This document shows, piece by piece, positions 1 to 5,295 of a stretch of 6,576 bases of DNA. The stretch comes from Nitrospirota bacterium (GTDB lineage Bacteria; Nitrospirota_A; Leptospirillia; Leptospirillales; Leptospirillaceae), in NCBI GenBank assembly GCA_021802325.1, contig JAKAAM010000049.1:1-6576 (forward strand), given 5' to 3'. Numbering within the stretch: position 1 is the stretch's first letter; each line of letters opens with the position of its first letter. The position numbers and the translations under genes were made by a program. The notes under the pieces are model-generated. The model saw only the letters and a list, made by a program, of their open reading frames with translations, was not told the origin of the DNA and did not search any database.

Positions 1-1463
1 TTTTGACGGTCCAGAGGGGGCGTCCCGGTGACCCCGGCTTTTTTCAGGGCTTTGGCCGGTCCCACCACAACGGTGACAAAGGAATGGCCACTGATGAGGT
101 GCTGTCCGGCGGACAGCACTGACGCAGGAGTAACTTTCGAGACGTGTTCGGGGTAATCGGTGAAATAGGTATAGTCAAGGCCATCCGACCAGATCACGAG
201 AAGAAGCTGAGCAATCTTTGGAGTGGTGTTCATCAGGAAGGGAAAGCCGCCAACAAGCTGACGCTTGATGGCACGGACGGCCGAAGGGTCGGGAGTGGTC
301 TTGACGGAATCCGCAAGAATCGAGTTCATGGCGCCCATCACCTTCCCGGTGTTCTTGGCATAAGTCTGAAAGTAGACGATAAAGGGACCGCGGTGGCGAG
401 AGGCATCGAGCGCCGAATGAATATAGTAGACGAGCCCCATTTTTTGTCGGACGACCCGATTAAGTGTTGAGGTCTGGGACGCTCCAAGGAGCATATTGAA
501 GACCAGGGAGTCATAGAAGGACGGATCCTTCCGGGCAATTCCCTGGGTGCCGTAGAAGACGGTGGACTGACGAAGCTCCGGCTTGTCCACAAGGAAGGTC
601 CCGGAGGTGGAAATGGAGGAAAAGGAGCGCCGGGAAGGAGGAGAGGTCGCTGTGGCGGGAGCCTTCCAGGTCGAGAAATATTTCTTGGCCAGGGCAAGGG
701 CTGATTCGGGCGTCACATCTCCGGCCACAACAAGAACGGCCCGGTCGGGCCGATAGTATTGGGCCACGAAGTTCAACAGATCCTGCCGGGTGATCTTTTC
801 GACGGAGGTGGGAGTTCCGGAAGACGGGGTGGCATACGGCGTTCCCTTTTCCACAAGTCGATAGAGAAGGTTCGTCGCGATCGGACTGGGGTGGTTGTCC
901 TCTTCGGTCAGGGAGGCGAGGGTGGAGTCCTTCTTTTTTGCGAATTCGGCCGGGGGAAAGGTCGGAGAGGTGACCATTTCCGAGGCCAGCTCGAGGAGTG
1001 TGGGAGCTTCGGAGCTCAGGCTGTCGCCCGCAAGAACGGTCATGTCGCGGCTGGCAGAGGCAGAAAGGCTCCCCCCTGTGGCGTCGAGGGTATGAAAGAG
1101 GGAGAGGGTGTCGTGGCCCGCCGTTCCCCGCGTCAAAAGGTCCGCCGCGAGTGCCGCCGTGCCGGCCCTCCCGGACGGATCAAAGGAAGATCCGGCACGG
1201 ATCCCGAGTCGAAAGGAAATAAGGGGAAGATCCGGGCGGGGAAGGACGAGGACTTCGAGCCCGTTCGGGAGGACGCTGCGGGTCAATGTGGCCTTCATGG
1301 GAGGAACCGGGTAGGTCTTAGCCGTTGTTTGTTGGGACATGGCCGAACGGGAGGAGGTATCCGTCGGGGTTGATGGAGAATGCGCGCAGGAGGAGAGAAG
1401 GAGAATGGCCGAAAGAATTGCCGTGCTTCCGGCGAAGGGAGGGATGCGGCGAAAGGAATGCAT
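1..1463 (-). CDS. M16 family peptidase-like lipoprotein, non-catalytic subunit (3' end cut by window)
   Basis: This is a partial insulinase/processing-peptidase (M16B) homologue: 487 codons are visible with no stop, so the C-terminus lies beyond the left edge. The ATG at 1461-1463 is preceded by AGGAG with a 7-nt spacer. Residues 1-26 form a lipoprotein signal: basic N-end, hydrophobic stretch, then lipobox LSSC with Cys26 as the predicted lipidated residue. An M16 N-domain follows from about residue 59 (LTRSVLPNGLEVLVLP). Where active members carry HxxEH, this protein has Ala104, Ala107 and Asp108 in the segment GTAALAADLLTRGT, so zinc cannot be bound in the usual way. The second M16 domain keeps the substrate-binding R/Y pair, Arg339 and Tyr346 in VVRQKMGLVYYIHS. 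By family knowledge this is the pattern of the inactive partner in bacterial M16 heterodimers. It lies 63 nt downstream of the catalytic M16 gene, and I infer that the two products assemble at the periplasmic face of a membrane. Family assignment is firm; the natural substrate is unknown. Confidence 0.9.
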   Translation of the reverse strand, partial: MHSFRRIPPFAGSTAILSAILLLSSCAHSPSTPTDTSSRSAMSQQTTAKTYPVPPMKATLTRSVLPNGLEVLVLPRPDLPLISFRLGIRAGSSFDPSGRAGTAALAADLLTRGTAGHDTLSLFHTLDATGGSLSASASRDMTVLAGDSLSSEAPTLLELASEMVTSPTFPPAEFAKKKDSTLASLTEEDNHPSPIATNLLYRLVEKGTPYATPSSGTPTSVEKITRQDLLNFVAQYYRPDRAVLVVAGDVTPESALALAKKYFSTWKAPATATSPPSRRSFSSISTSGTFLVDKPELRQSTVFYGTQGIARKDPSFYDSLVFNMLLGASQTSTLNRVVRQKMGLVYYIHSALDASRHRGPFIVYFQTYAKNTGKVMGAMNSILADSVKTTPDPSAVRAIKRQLVGGFPFLMNTTPKIAQLLLVIWSDGLDYTYFTDYPEHVSKVTPASVLSAGQHLISGHSFVTVVVGPAKALKKAGVTGTPPLDRQ

Positions 1464-1526
1464 GACGGTTCTCCTGAAAGAAGAGGACTCCGTGGTCATT
1501 GTCGGCCTGTGAAGAGAGCCGGAGAG

Positions 1527-2951
1527 TTAGCGAACAATCCTTCCCGGTCGGGAAAAGCGGGGCGGAGCCTGGCCACCGGTGGGGAAGAGATATCCCACCG
1601 TCTCGTTCCCTGGAACAAGATATCGCCGGGCCACTCGCCGGATATCGGCGGCGGTGACAGCGTTGATGTTTTTCACATAGTTCATCAGGTAGGAAAGGGG
1701 GATCCGGTCGGCGCTCATCATGCCGAGCATCATTCCCATCCCGAACGCCGACTCCTGATTCATGACAAACTGGGTCAGAATCTGCTTTTTGGAGAGAGCG
1801 AGAAGTTCCGGATCAACAGGTTGAGTCCTGATTTTCCGAATGACGGCGTCAAGACGGGTCCGAAGGATCTTGGGAGTGGTTTTTGGCAAGCCCTGGGCAT
1901 AGAAATAGAAGAGCCCGGGATCGTGGGTCATGGGGTCGTAGTCTCCCTCGGCATCCACCGCCACAGGGTTCTTGTAGATCATGTCCTGGTAAAGAAGGGC
2001 ACTGCGGCTTCCCGAGAGAACCTGAGCCAGCACGACGAGGGCCATGGCATCGCGGCTTTTGAAATTGGGAGCATGAAAGGCCATCATGGTGATCGGAAGC
2101 ATCGCGGGCTTCCTGACGACGGTCATGCGCAGGTGGTGCTGGCGAGGTTCTGCCGGGATCCGCTGATGGATGAGATGGCCTCGGGGAATCGAGCCAAAGG
2201 CCTTCTTGATTTCCTGTAGCACGGTGGCGTCGTCGAGAGGGCCGACAACCACGACGGTGGCATTGTTCGGCATATAGTGGGCGCGGTAATAGTGCATGAT
2301 GTCGTTGCGGGTCGTGTGCTGAATATCTTTTTCCCATCCGATGACAGGATTGTGGTACGGGTGGACCTCAAAGGCCGTGGCATACACCTGCTCGACAAGT
2401 TTTTGCGTGGGGTCATCATAGTCGTTCCGGCGTTCCTCGAGGACGATCCTCCTCTCCCGCTCGACTTGGTCGGGCTTTAACAGCAGGTGGGTCATTCTGT
2501 CGGCTTCGATGGAGATGGGAAGGGGGAGCTTGTCTGGAGCGACATTTTCAAAGTATGCGGTAAAGTCATAGTCGGTAAAGGCGTTGTTTTGTCCCCCGAC
2601 CTCGCTGATGAGCTTGTCGAGAGCCCCGTGAGGGAACTTCTTTGTCCCGGTGAACATCATGTGTTCGTTGAAATGGGAGATTCCGGTCCGTCCTTTGACT
2701 TCGTTTCTCGATCCGACCCGGTACCAGACCTGAAAGGTGAGGGTGGGGCTATAGGGGTCGTCCACCGTCAGGAGGGTCAGCCCATTCTTGAGATGGTGAA
2801 TGCGGGGAACAAAGCGAAAGGAGGGAGGAGAGGATCCCTGGGAGGGTGTGGGCTCGGACGCTCCGGAAAGATCCGGTCCCAAAAGGAGGGAGGAAAGTAT
2901 CATGGGAAGGAGAAGCAAAATGAAAGATCTGATCCGGATCATGGTGGACAT
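1527..2951 (-). CDS. Zinc metallopeptidase, M16 family, catalytic subunit (secreted)
   Basis: This is an M16B zinc endopeptidase of 474 aa from the chosen start. Residues 1-32 read as a Sec signal peptide: Arg6 and Arg8, a long Leu/Ile-rich core, then a likely signal peptidase I site after SGA. No lipobox is present. The catalytic motif is H93-F-N-E-H97; the third zinc ligand is probably Glu173 in the downstream segment IVLEERRNDYDD, at the usual family spacing. The inverted-zincin domain starts near residue 50 (IHHLKNGLTLLTVDD). The second M16 domain is complete, but its R/Y motif is degenerate (LLYQDMIYKNPVAVDAEG lacks the Arg and the aromatic Tyr), complementing the downstream paralogue, which keeps R/Y but lacks zinc ligands. 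The open frame extends 29 codons upstream to a TTG at 3038, but the ATG at 2951 gives both a signal peptide at the N-terminus and a good ribosome binding site. Expected role is degradation of peptides or misfolded protein fragments in the periplasm; the substrate cannot be read from sequence. Confidence 0.95.
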   Translation of the reverse strand: MSTMIRIRSFILLLLPMILSSLLLGPDLSGASEPTPSQGSSPPSFRFVPRIHHLKNGLTLLTVDDPYSPTLTFQVWYRVGSRNEVKGRTGISHFNEHMMFTGTKKFPHGALDKLISEVGGQNNAFTDYDFTAYFENVAPDKLPLPISIEADRMTHLLLKPDQVERERRIVLEERRNDYDDPTQKLVEQVYATAFEVHPYHNPVIGWEKDIQHTTRNDIMHYYRAHYMPNNATVVVVGPLDDATVLQEIKKAFGSIPRGHLIHQRIPAEPRQHHLRMTVVRKPAMLPITMMAFHAPNFKSRDAMALVVLAQVLSGSRSALLYQDMIYKNPVAVDAEGDYDPMTHDPGLFYFYAQGLPKTTPKILRTRLDAVIRKIRTQPVDPELLALSKKQILTQFVMNQESAFGMGMMLGMMSADRIPLSYLMNYVKNINAVTAADIRRVARRYLVPGNETVGYLFPTGGQAPPRFSRPGRIVR

Positions 2952-2958
2952 GAAGGGG

Positions 2959-2965
2959 CTCCCTT
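2959..2965 (-). promoter_or_regulatory. Ribosome binding site deciding the start of the catalytic M16 gene
   Basis: On the minus strand AAGGGAG lies 7 nt before the ATG at 2949-2951. It supports this start over the upstream in-frame TTG at 3038, which would abut the stop of the DUF5069 gene and bury the signal peptide 29 residues inside the protein. A second ATG three codons further in (2940-2942) is possible but spaced less well. Confidence 0.7.
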
Positions 2966-3038
2966 TTCGGATGGATGGGACCGGGTCTTTGAAGGCAAGC
3001 TCCAGAGGCCTCTCAATGTGAGCCGGAAAATGGCCCAA

Positions 3039-3470
3039 TTAAAGGACGGGAACGTGACGTTTTTCTTCGAGATCCAGAAGTCGGGCCCAGGTTTTGATGT
3101 CGGTGCGTGAAGGGTCGATGGCCTTCCGCACGGAGTCAAACCACGCCTGTTTTTCCGGGGTGTCAGGAGCTGCGGACTCGTAACGGGCATTGAATGCCGT
3201 CACGGCTTCGGGAGACAGGGCTTTTGGGAAGCGCTTCCAGAGCTCGGCATAGACGGTTTCATCGGTCGTGTGAGTGGCGACGATTCGAGCAAAGTCCTCG
3301 GCCGAGATGCCAAGATGGGTGAGAAGAAGCTGATCCATCGGGCAATTGTAATTGTATTCCCCAAGTGTCCCTGCATTGAAGGCGCGGGCCTTGTCAATGA
3401 GGCGACGAAGGTGATCAATGCCATGGAGGCGGTCAACGGGGCTGCGAGGAAACTGCTTGCTCAGATCCAT
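3039..3470 (-). CDS. DUF5069 domain-containing protein
   Basis: This is a soluble protein of 143 aa that I recognise as DUF5069. The diagnostic block covers residues 5-54: FPRSPVDRLHGIDHLRRL, then IDKARAFNAGTLGEYNYNC and a Pro-Met-Asp-Gln segment. A second conserved patch lies near the C-terminus (TWARLLDLEEKR, 127-138). No signal peptide or membrane segment is present, so it should be cytoplasmic. The ATG at 3468-3470 has AAGGAG with a 6-nt spacer. The family has no established biochemical function that I know of, and I do not assign one. It is first in a leftward run, 87 nt ahead of the M16 pair, with no T-tailed hairpin between them (only a loop-less AGAGGCCTCT palindrome at 3004-3013), so co-transcription is likely. 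Whether a cytoplasmic DUF5069 protein works with an exported protease pair, or is simply a neighbour, cannot be decided here. Confidence 0.9.
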   Translation of the reverse strand: MDLSKQFPRSPVDRLHGIDHLRRLIDKARAFNAGTLGEYNYNCPMDQLLLTHLGISAEDFARIVATHTTDETVYAELWKRFPKALSPEAVTAFNARYESAAPDTPEKQAWFDSVRKAIDPSRTDIKTWARLLDLEEKRHVPVL

Positions 3471-3625
3471 GGAGCTCTCCTTTCCAAAACAACGCGGTCT
3501 GTCTGTTGATTGTTTCCGAAGTCATGGACGTAAACTCCAGGACTTCTAAAGAGAGTGACGAAGGGACGGGAAGGAGTGCCACCGTCTCCCCGTGACGCAT
3601 GGAAAATGGACCGAGTCCGAATCCT

Positions 3626-3660
3626 TGAGTCAGGGGCGGGAGGATGTCTCTGATGACTCA
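3626..3660. repeat. Inverted repeat TGAGTCA / TGACTCA
   Basis: Two 7-bp arms (3626-3632 and 3654-3660) are perfect reverse complements separated by 21 nt. Allowing a one-base bulge, CCT outside the left arm also pairs with AGG outside the right arm. It lies directly beside the weak -10-like sequence read leftward toward the DUF5069 gene, so it could be an operator or a leader hairpin. A 7-bp match at this spacing can also arise by chance. Confidence 0.3.
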
Positions 3661-3822
3661 GGATAGCATGCCCAAGGGCGGATGTTAAAGTCGGGAGAGA
3701 AATCTCTGGAGGAAAGCCCCGGTAACGGGAGGAATTTTCAGAGGGTGGGAGAAAAGTCCTGTCCGGGCAACGGAATGAGCCGAAGCGATTTCGCATCGGC
3801 TTACCATCGCAAGAAACCCCCG

Positions 3823-3851
3823 TTGCCCTTTCAGGAAATTCGGACTATTCT
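3823..3851 (+). promoter_or_regulatory. Candidate sigma70-type promoter for the small membrane protein
   Basis: TTGCCC (3823-3828) and TATTCT (3846-3851) are separated by exactly 17 nt. Each hexamer matches the sigma70 consensus at four of six positions. Transcription would start near 3858, about 100 nt ahead of the TTG start at 3956. The assignment is only suggestive, since matches of this quality occur by chance. Confidence 0.25.
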
Positions 3852-3942
3852 TTAACGAGATCGGAGAAAATTGCCCGGATCTTTCATTGTCAGCCCTTTG
3901 TGGCACCGCTCCGCGACCCATGGCTCGGCTGGAGTCAACGTG

Positions 3943-3950
3943 AAGGAGGA
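3943..3950 (+). promoter_or_regulatory. Strong ribosome binding site deciding a TTG start
   Basis: AAGGAGGA is followed by a 5-nt spacer and the TTG at 3956-3958. The ATG at 3951 that touches the site is in another frame and reaches a stop after five codons (ATG CCT TGG CTC TTT TAA), so it cannot be the start of a useful product. The near-perfect site is the main evidence that the TTG-initiated membrane protein is real. Confidence 0.65.
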
Positions 3951-3955
3951 ATGCC

Positions 3956-4288
3956 TTGGCTCTTTTAATTCTTGTACTGCTTTCGACGATCGTTATTGCC
4001 TTGGGAGGCGTATCGATTTCCCTGGGTCTTGGCATTCGGCATCCCGTTCGTGGCTCAGTGGCCCTGACCATTGGTGGACTTGTCGTCCTGGCCGGCATGA
4101 CTCTTCTCTACAAGTCGCTTCAACACAAGACGCTCGCCGCGAGAGCCGACAGCGTCATCGTCAATGCCGAGCATTTCTTGCGTTACCGGAACGAACACCT
4201 AGTCGGTCATCCCTCTCCCAATATTCGGATAAAGGGTGCCGGGCGCCCAGTTGAGCCAAGCAAAAAGTCTCCCGTCGGCGTTCATTAG
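3956..4288 (+). CDS. Small two-helix membrane protein, function unknown
   Basis: This is a 110-aa protein that I do not recognise. It opens with a hydrophobic helix (about residues 2-26, very rich in Leu, Ile, Val and Gly), a short basic turn (IRHPVRG), and a second hydrophobic helix (about 33-53, ending LLYKS). A polar, basic tail of about 55 residues follows, with His, Arg and Lys. The layout suggests an inner-membrane hairpin protein with both ends on one side. Start choice rests on the near-consensus ribosome binding site before the TTG. The last 90 nt overlap the 3' end of the oppositely oriented lytic transglycosylase gene, so the tail sequence may be constrained by, or a by-product of, that gene; residues after about 81 look low in information (PSPNIRIKGAGRPVEPSKKS). 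The first 80 residues look like genuine coding sequence. Function is unknown; no pathway is assigned. Confidence 0.6.
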   Translation: MALLILVLLSTIVIALGGVSISLGLGIRHPVRGSVALTIGGLVVLAGMTLLYKSLQHKTLAARADSVIVNAEHFLRYRNEHLVGHPSPNIRIKGAGRPVEPSKKSPVGVH

Positions 4289-4822
4289 CGGAGATGACTG
4301 TTGCTTCTTCGCTAGAGCCACCATGGTTTCGAACTCCCTATGGGCCATGATCTTGTAGTGGCGAGACCAGCTTTCGACCCTGAGGACATAGTGTTCGACG
4401 TTATGTGATCCCCGGCTGTTGACGTATCCTCCATGTCTCCAGCGAGGCCTTCCGGCATTGTAAGCCGCAATGGCGTCCGCCCCATAAGGGTGTTTTCGGA
4501 GAAGGAGTGCGAGGTACCGGGTCCCGTAGGTGATGTTGACGCGAGGATTGAAAAGCCTCCTGACAGGGCCATGGAACCCTACCCACCGGGCCGTTCTTGT
4601 CGTAATCTGCATGAGCCCGATCGACGTGTCGTGGATTCCGCGTTCATATCTCCGTTTTCCGGGGTTGAATCGGGATTCCTGGGCAATGATCCCTGCAACA
4701 AGGACAGGGTTGATGTGGTTCTGGCAGGAGATTTGAGTTATGGTATGGGCGTAAGGAACAGTCGGCGAGAGAAGGTGAGCGCCCAGACACCAAGCAACAG
4801 AGTGATGAATCATCCAGTTCAA
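4199..4822 (-). CDS. Lytic transglycosylase, SLT (family 1) domain protein
   Basis: This is a 207-aa murein-cleaving enzyme of the Slt70-like lysozyme fold. Such enzymes cut the MurNAc-GlcNAc bond and leave 1,6-anhydroMurNAc ends. All family 1 motifs are visible: catalytic Glu49 in IIAQESRFNP, the SIGLMQI block (67-73), the NITYGTRYL block (96-104), AAYNAG (119-124) and the closing YVLRV (145-149). The N-terminus has a moderately hydrophobic segment ending PYA, compatible with a Sec signal peptide, although its n-region is weakly charged. The catalytic domain ends near residue 155, and the last 50 residues are a tail without recognised motifs that lies over the convergent membrane-protein gene. 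The start is TTG at 4820-4822, supported by AGGAGG at a 7-nt spacer; the ATG three codons in would be too far from it. It is compact, with only the SLT domain and no peptidoglycan-binding repeat. Small enzymes of this kind often serve secretion or pilus machines, but no such genes are in view, so general wall remodelling is equally possible. Confidence 0.92.
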   Translation of the reverse strand: MNWMIHHSVAWCLGAHLLSPTVPYAHTITQISCQNHINPVLVAGIIAQESRFNPGKRRYERGIHDTSIGLMQITTRTARWVGFHGPVRRLFNPRVNITYGTRYLALLLRKHPYGADAIAAYNAGRPRWRHGGYVNSRGSHNVEHYVLRVESWSRHYKIMAHREFETMVALAKKQQSSPLMNADGRLFAWLNWAPGTLYPNIGRGMTD

Positions 4823-4829
4823 TGCACAA

Positions 4830-4835
4830 CCTCCT
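4830..4835 (-). promoter_or_regulatory. Ribosome binding site deciding the TTG start of the lytic transglycosylase
   Basis: On the minus strand AGGAGG is followed by a 7-nt spacer and the TTG at 4820-4822. The first in-frame ATG (4811-4813) would be 16 nt away. An in-frame stop at 4874-4876 limits any longer form. Confidence 0.7.
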
Positions 4836-5038
4836 GAAGGGGTTGCTGTTCCGCTCCCAGACGTCCTTTCTTTTCAAGCCATTCACAGGTTTCCCCAAAG
4901 AACATATGAATCGGGAAACCAGGGAAGCGGGTCCTTGAGCGTTCCCAGCCATTGGAAGATCCGAATGACTGCTCTCCCTGAAGGAGAGTCGGAATGAGAG
5001 GCCGCTAACGAAGGCTTGAGGAAAGAACTCTCCATCGC

Positions 5039-5062
5039 GCCGGGATCCGACACGGATCCGGC
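5039..5062. repeat. GC-rich hairpin with GGATCCG / CGGATCC arms
   Basis: GGATCCG (5043-5049) and CGGATCC (5053-5059) are perfect reverse complements around the triloop ACA. The stem extends by GCC (5039-5041) pairing with GGC (5060-5062) after a bulged G at 5042. No T-run follows on either strand, so a standard Rho-independent terminator is unlikely. It may be a structured RNA element or a protein-binding site in the spacer upstream of the lytic transglycosylase. Confidence 0.4.
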
Positions 5063-5093
5063 AACTTCAACGGGGTGCATGGTCCCGATGAAG

Positions 5094-5121
5094 CAGGTGA
5101 AAAAGAAAACAGGTGAAAAAG
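5094..5121. repeat. 12-bp direct repeat CAGGTGAAAAAG
   Basis: The word CAGGTGAAAAAG occurs exactly at 5094-5105 and again at 5110-5121, a period of 16 bp. Only two copies are present, separated by AAAA. It could be a pair of binding sites, or a slippage-type duplication in an A-rich stretch. Confidence 0.45.
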
Positions 5122-5176
5122 GATCGATGGGGAGAGCGACCTACAGGAGCCATTATACCCCCATGGTCAAGGTGGG

Positions 5177-5198
5177 GTCAATAAAATTGTTTATTGAC
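5177..5198. repeat. Perfect 9-4-9 inverted repeat, operator-like
   Basis: Arms GTCAATAAA (5177-5185) and TTTATTGAC (5190-5198) are exact reverse complements around ATTG. The repeat marks the left edge of the AT-rich island and overlaps promoter-like TTGTTT and TTGACA hexamers. A 22-bp symmetric element with a short spacer is typical of a dimeric repressor site. It could equally be an end of a small mobile or REP-like element. No second copy is present in this window. Confidence 0.5.
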
Positions 5199-5237
5199 AC
5201 TAATATATTGATATAAAAAGAGATTATTCCTGCATTC

Positions 5238-5253
5238 TGTGACTGTCGTCACA
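5238..5253. promoter_or_regulatory. CRP/FNR-family operator-like palindrome TGTGA-N6-TCACA
   Basis: TGTGA and TCACA flank CTGTCG, which is an exact match to the core CRP consensus; the perfect symmetry runs one base further in (TGTGAC / GTCACA). It is centred about 50 bp before the TTG start of the pseudouridine synthase, in an AT-rich spacer. If the TTGTTT/TATAAA pair upstream is the promoter, the site would lie just downstream of the transcription start, a repressing position. Which regulator binds is inference, since no crp/fnr-type gene is in the window. Confidence 0.45.
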
Positions 5254-5295
5254 AATTCAGGGAATGTTTTTTAAAAAATAATTTGTGGTGATGAC

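Larger units (their letters stand above)
3483..3942. other. Non-coding stretch between divergent genes
   Basis: No frame here reads like a protein: the open frames are proline/arginine/serine-rich and unmatched to ribosome binding sites. It should hold promoters for both directions. For the leftward DUF5069-M16 run, the best match I can find is an extended -10-like TGC-TATCCT (TATCCT at 3660-3665 on the minus strand) with a poor -35 TTTAAC at 3684-3689 and an 18-nt spacer, leaving a leader of roughly 180 nt; this is weak. A small hairpin sits at 3779-3800 (arms GCCGA/TCGGC, an A-A mismatch, then GCG/CGC around ATTT). It has no T-tract on either strand, so it is not a typical terminator. Confidence 0.6.
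4836..5295. other. Non-coding stretch with several symmetric elements
   Basis: I see no convincing gene here. The GC-rich left part (to about 5160) holds a small hairpin at 4972-4988 (CTCTCC, loop CTGAA, GGAGAG), a longer hairpin at 5039-5062 and a 12-bp direct repeat at 5094-5121. From about 5177 to 5285 the composition turns sharply AT-rich; this part holds a perfect inverted repeat, a CRP-type palindrome, and T6A6 (5267-5278). The short frame ATG 5163 to TAA 5216 ends KLFIDTNILI, which resembles the first strand of PIN-domain toxins, but it stops at once, so it is at most a remnant. A promoter for the downstream pseudouridine synthase should lie here. TTGTTT (5187-5192) with TATAAA (5212-5217) has a long 19-nt spacer, and TTGACA (5194-5199) has no correctly spaced -10. 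Confidence 0.6.

Noticed and set aside
1380..2219. Long plus-strand open frame of 279 codons antisense to the M16 genes
   Set aside because: It spans the boundary of two clearly real minus-strand genes, has a Gly/His/Arg-rich composition without any domain, and is explained as an antisense shadow of GC-rich coding sequence. The same applies to 759-1373 and 2487-3110.
2952..3038. N-terminal extension of the catalytic M16 protein from TTG at 3038
   Set aside because: It would place the signal peptide 29 residues inside the protein and touch the DUF5069 stop; the ATG at 2951 has a good ribosome binding site.
3461..3796. Minus-strand open frame of 111 codons upstream of the DUF5069 gene
   Set aside because: Pro/Arg/Ser-rich, no ribosome binding site support, no motif, and overlaps the start of the DUF5069 gene in another frame.
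3779..3800. Hairpin as a transcription terminator
   Set aside because: The stem is short with an internal mismatch and neither strand has a T-tract after it.
5016..5216. A 66-codon plus-strand gene ending in the PIN-like peptide
   Set aside because: The TTG start has no ribosome binding site and the first 45 residues run over the hairpin and direct repeat with no protein-like character; only the terminal peptide is of interest.
5238..5253. The TGTGAC/GTCACA palindrome as a terminator hairpin
   Set aside because: The stem is only 6 bp and no U-run follows directly on either strand; an operator explains the exact consensus better.
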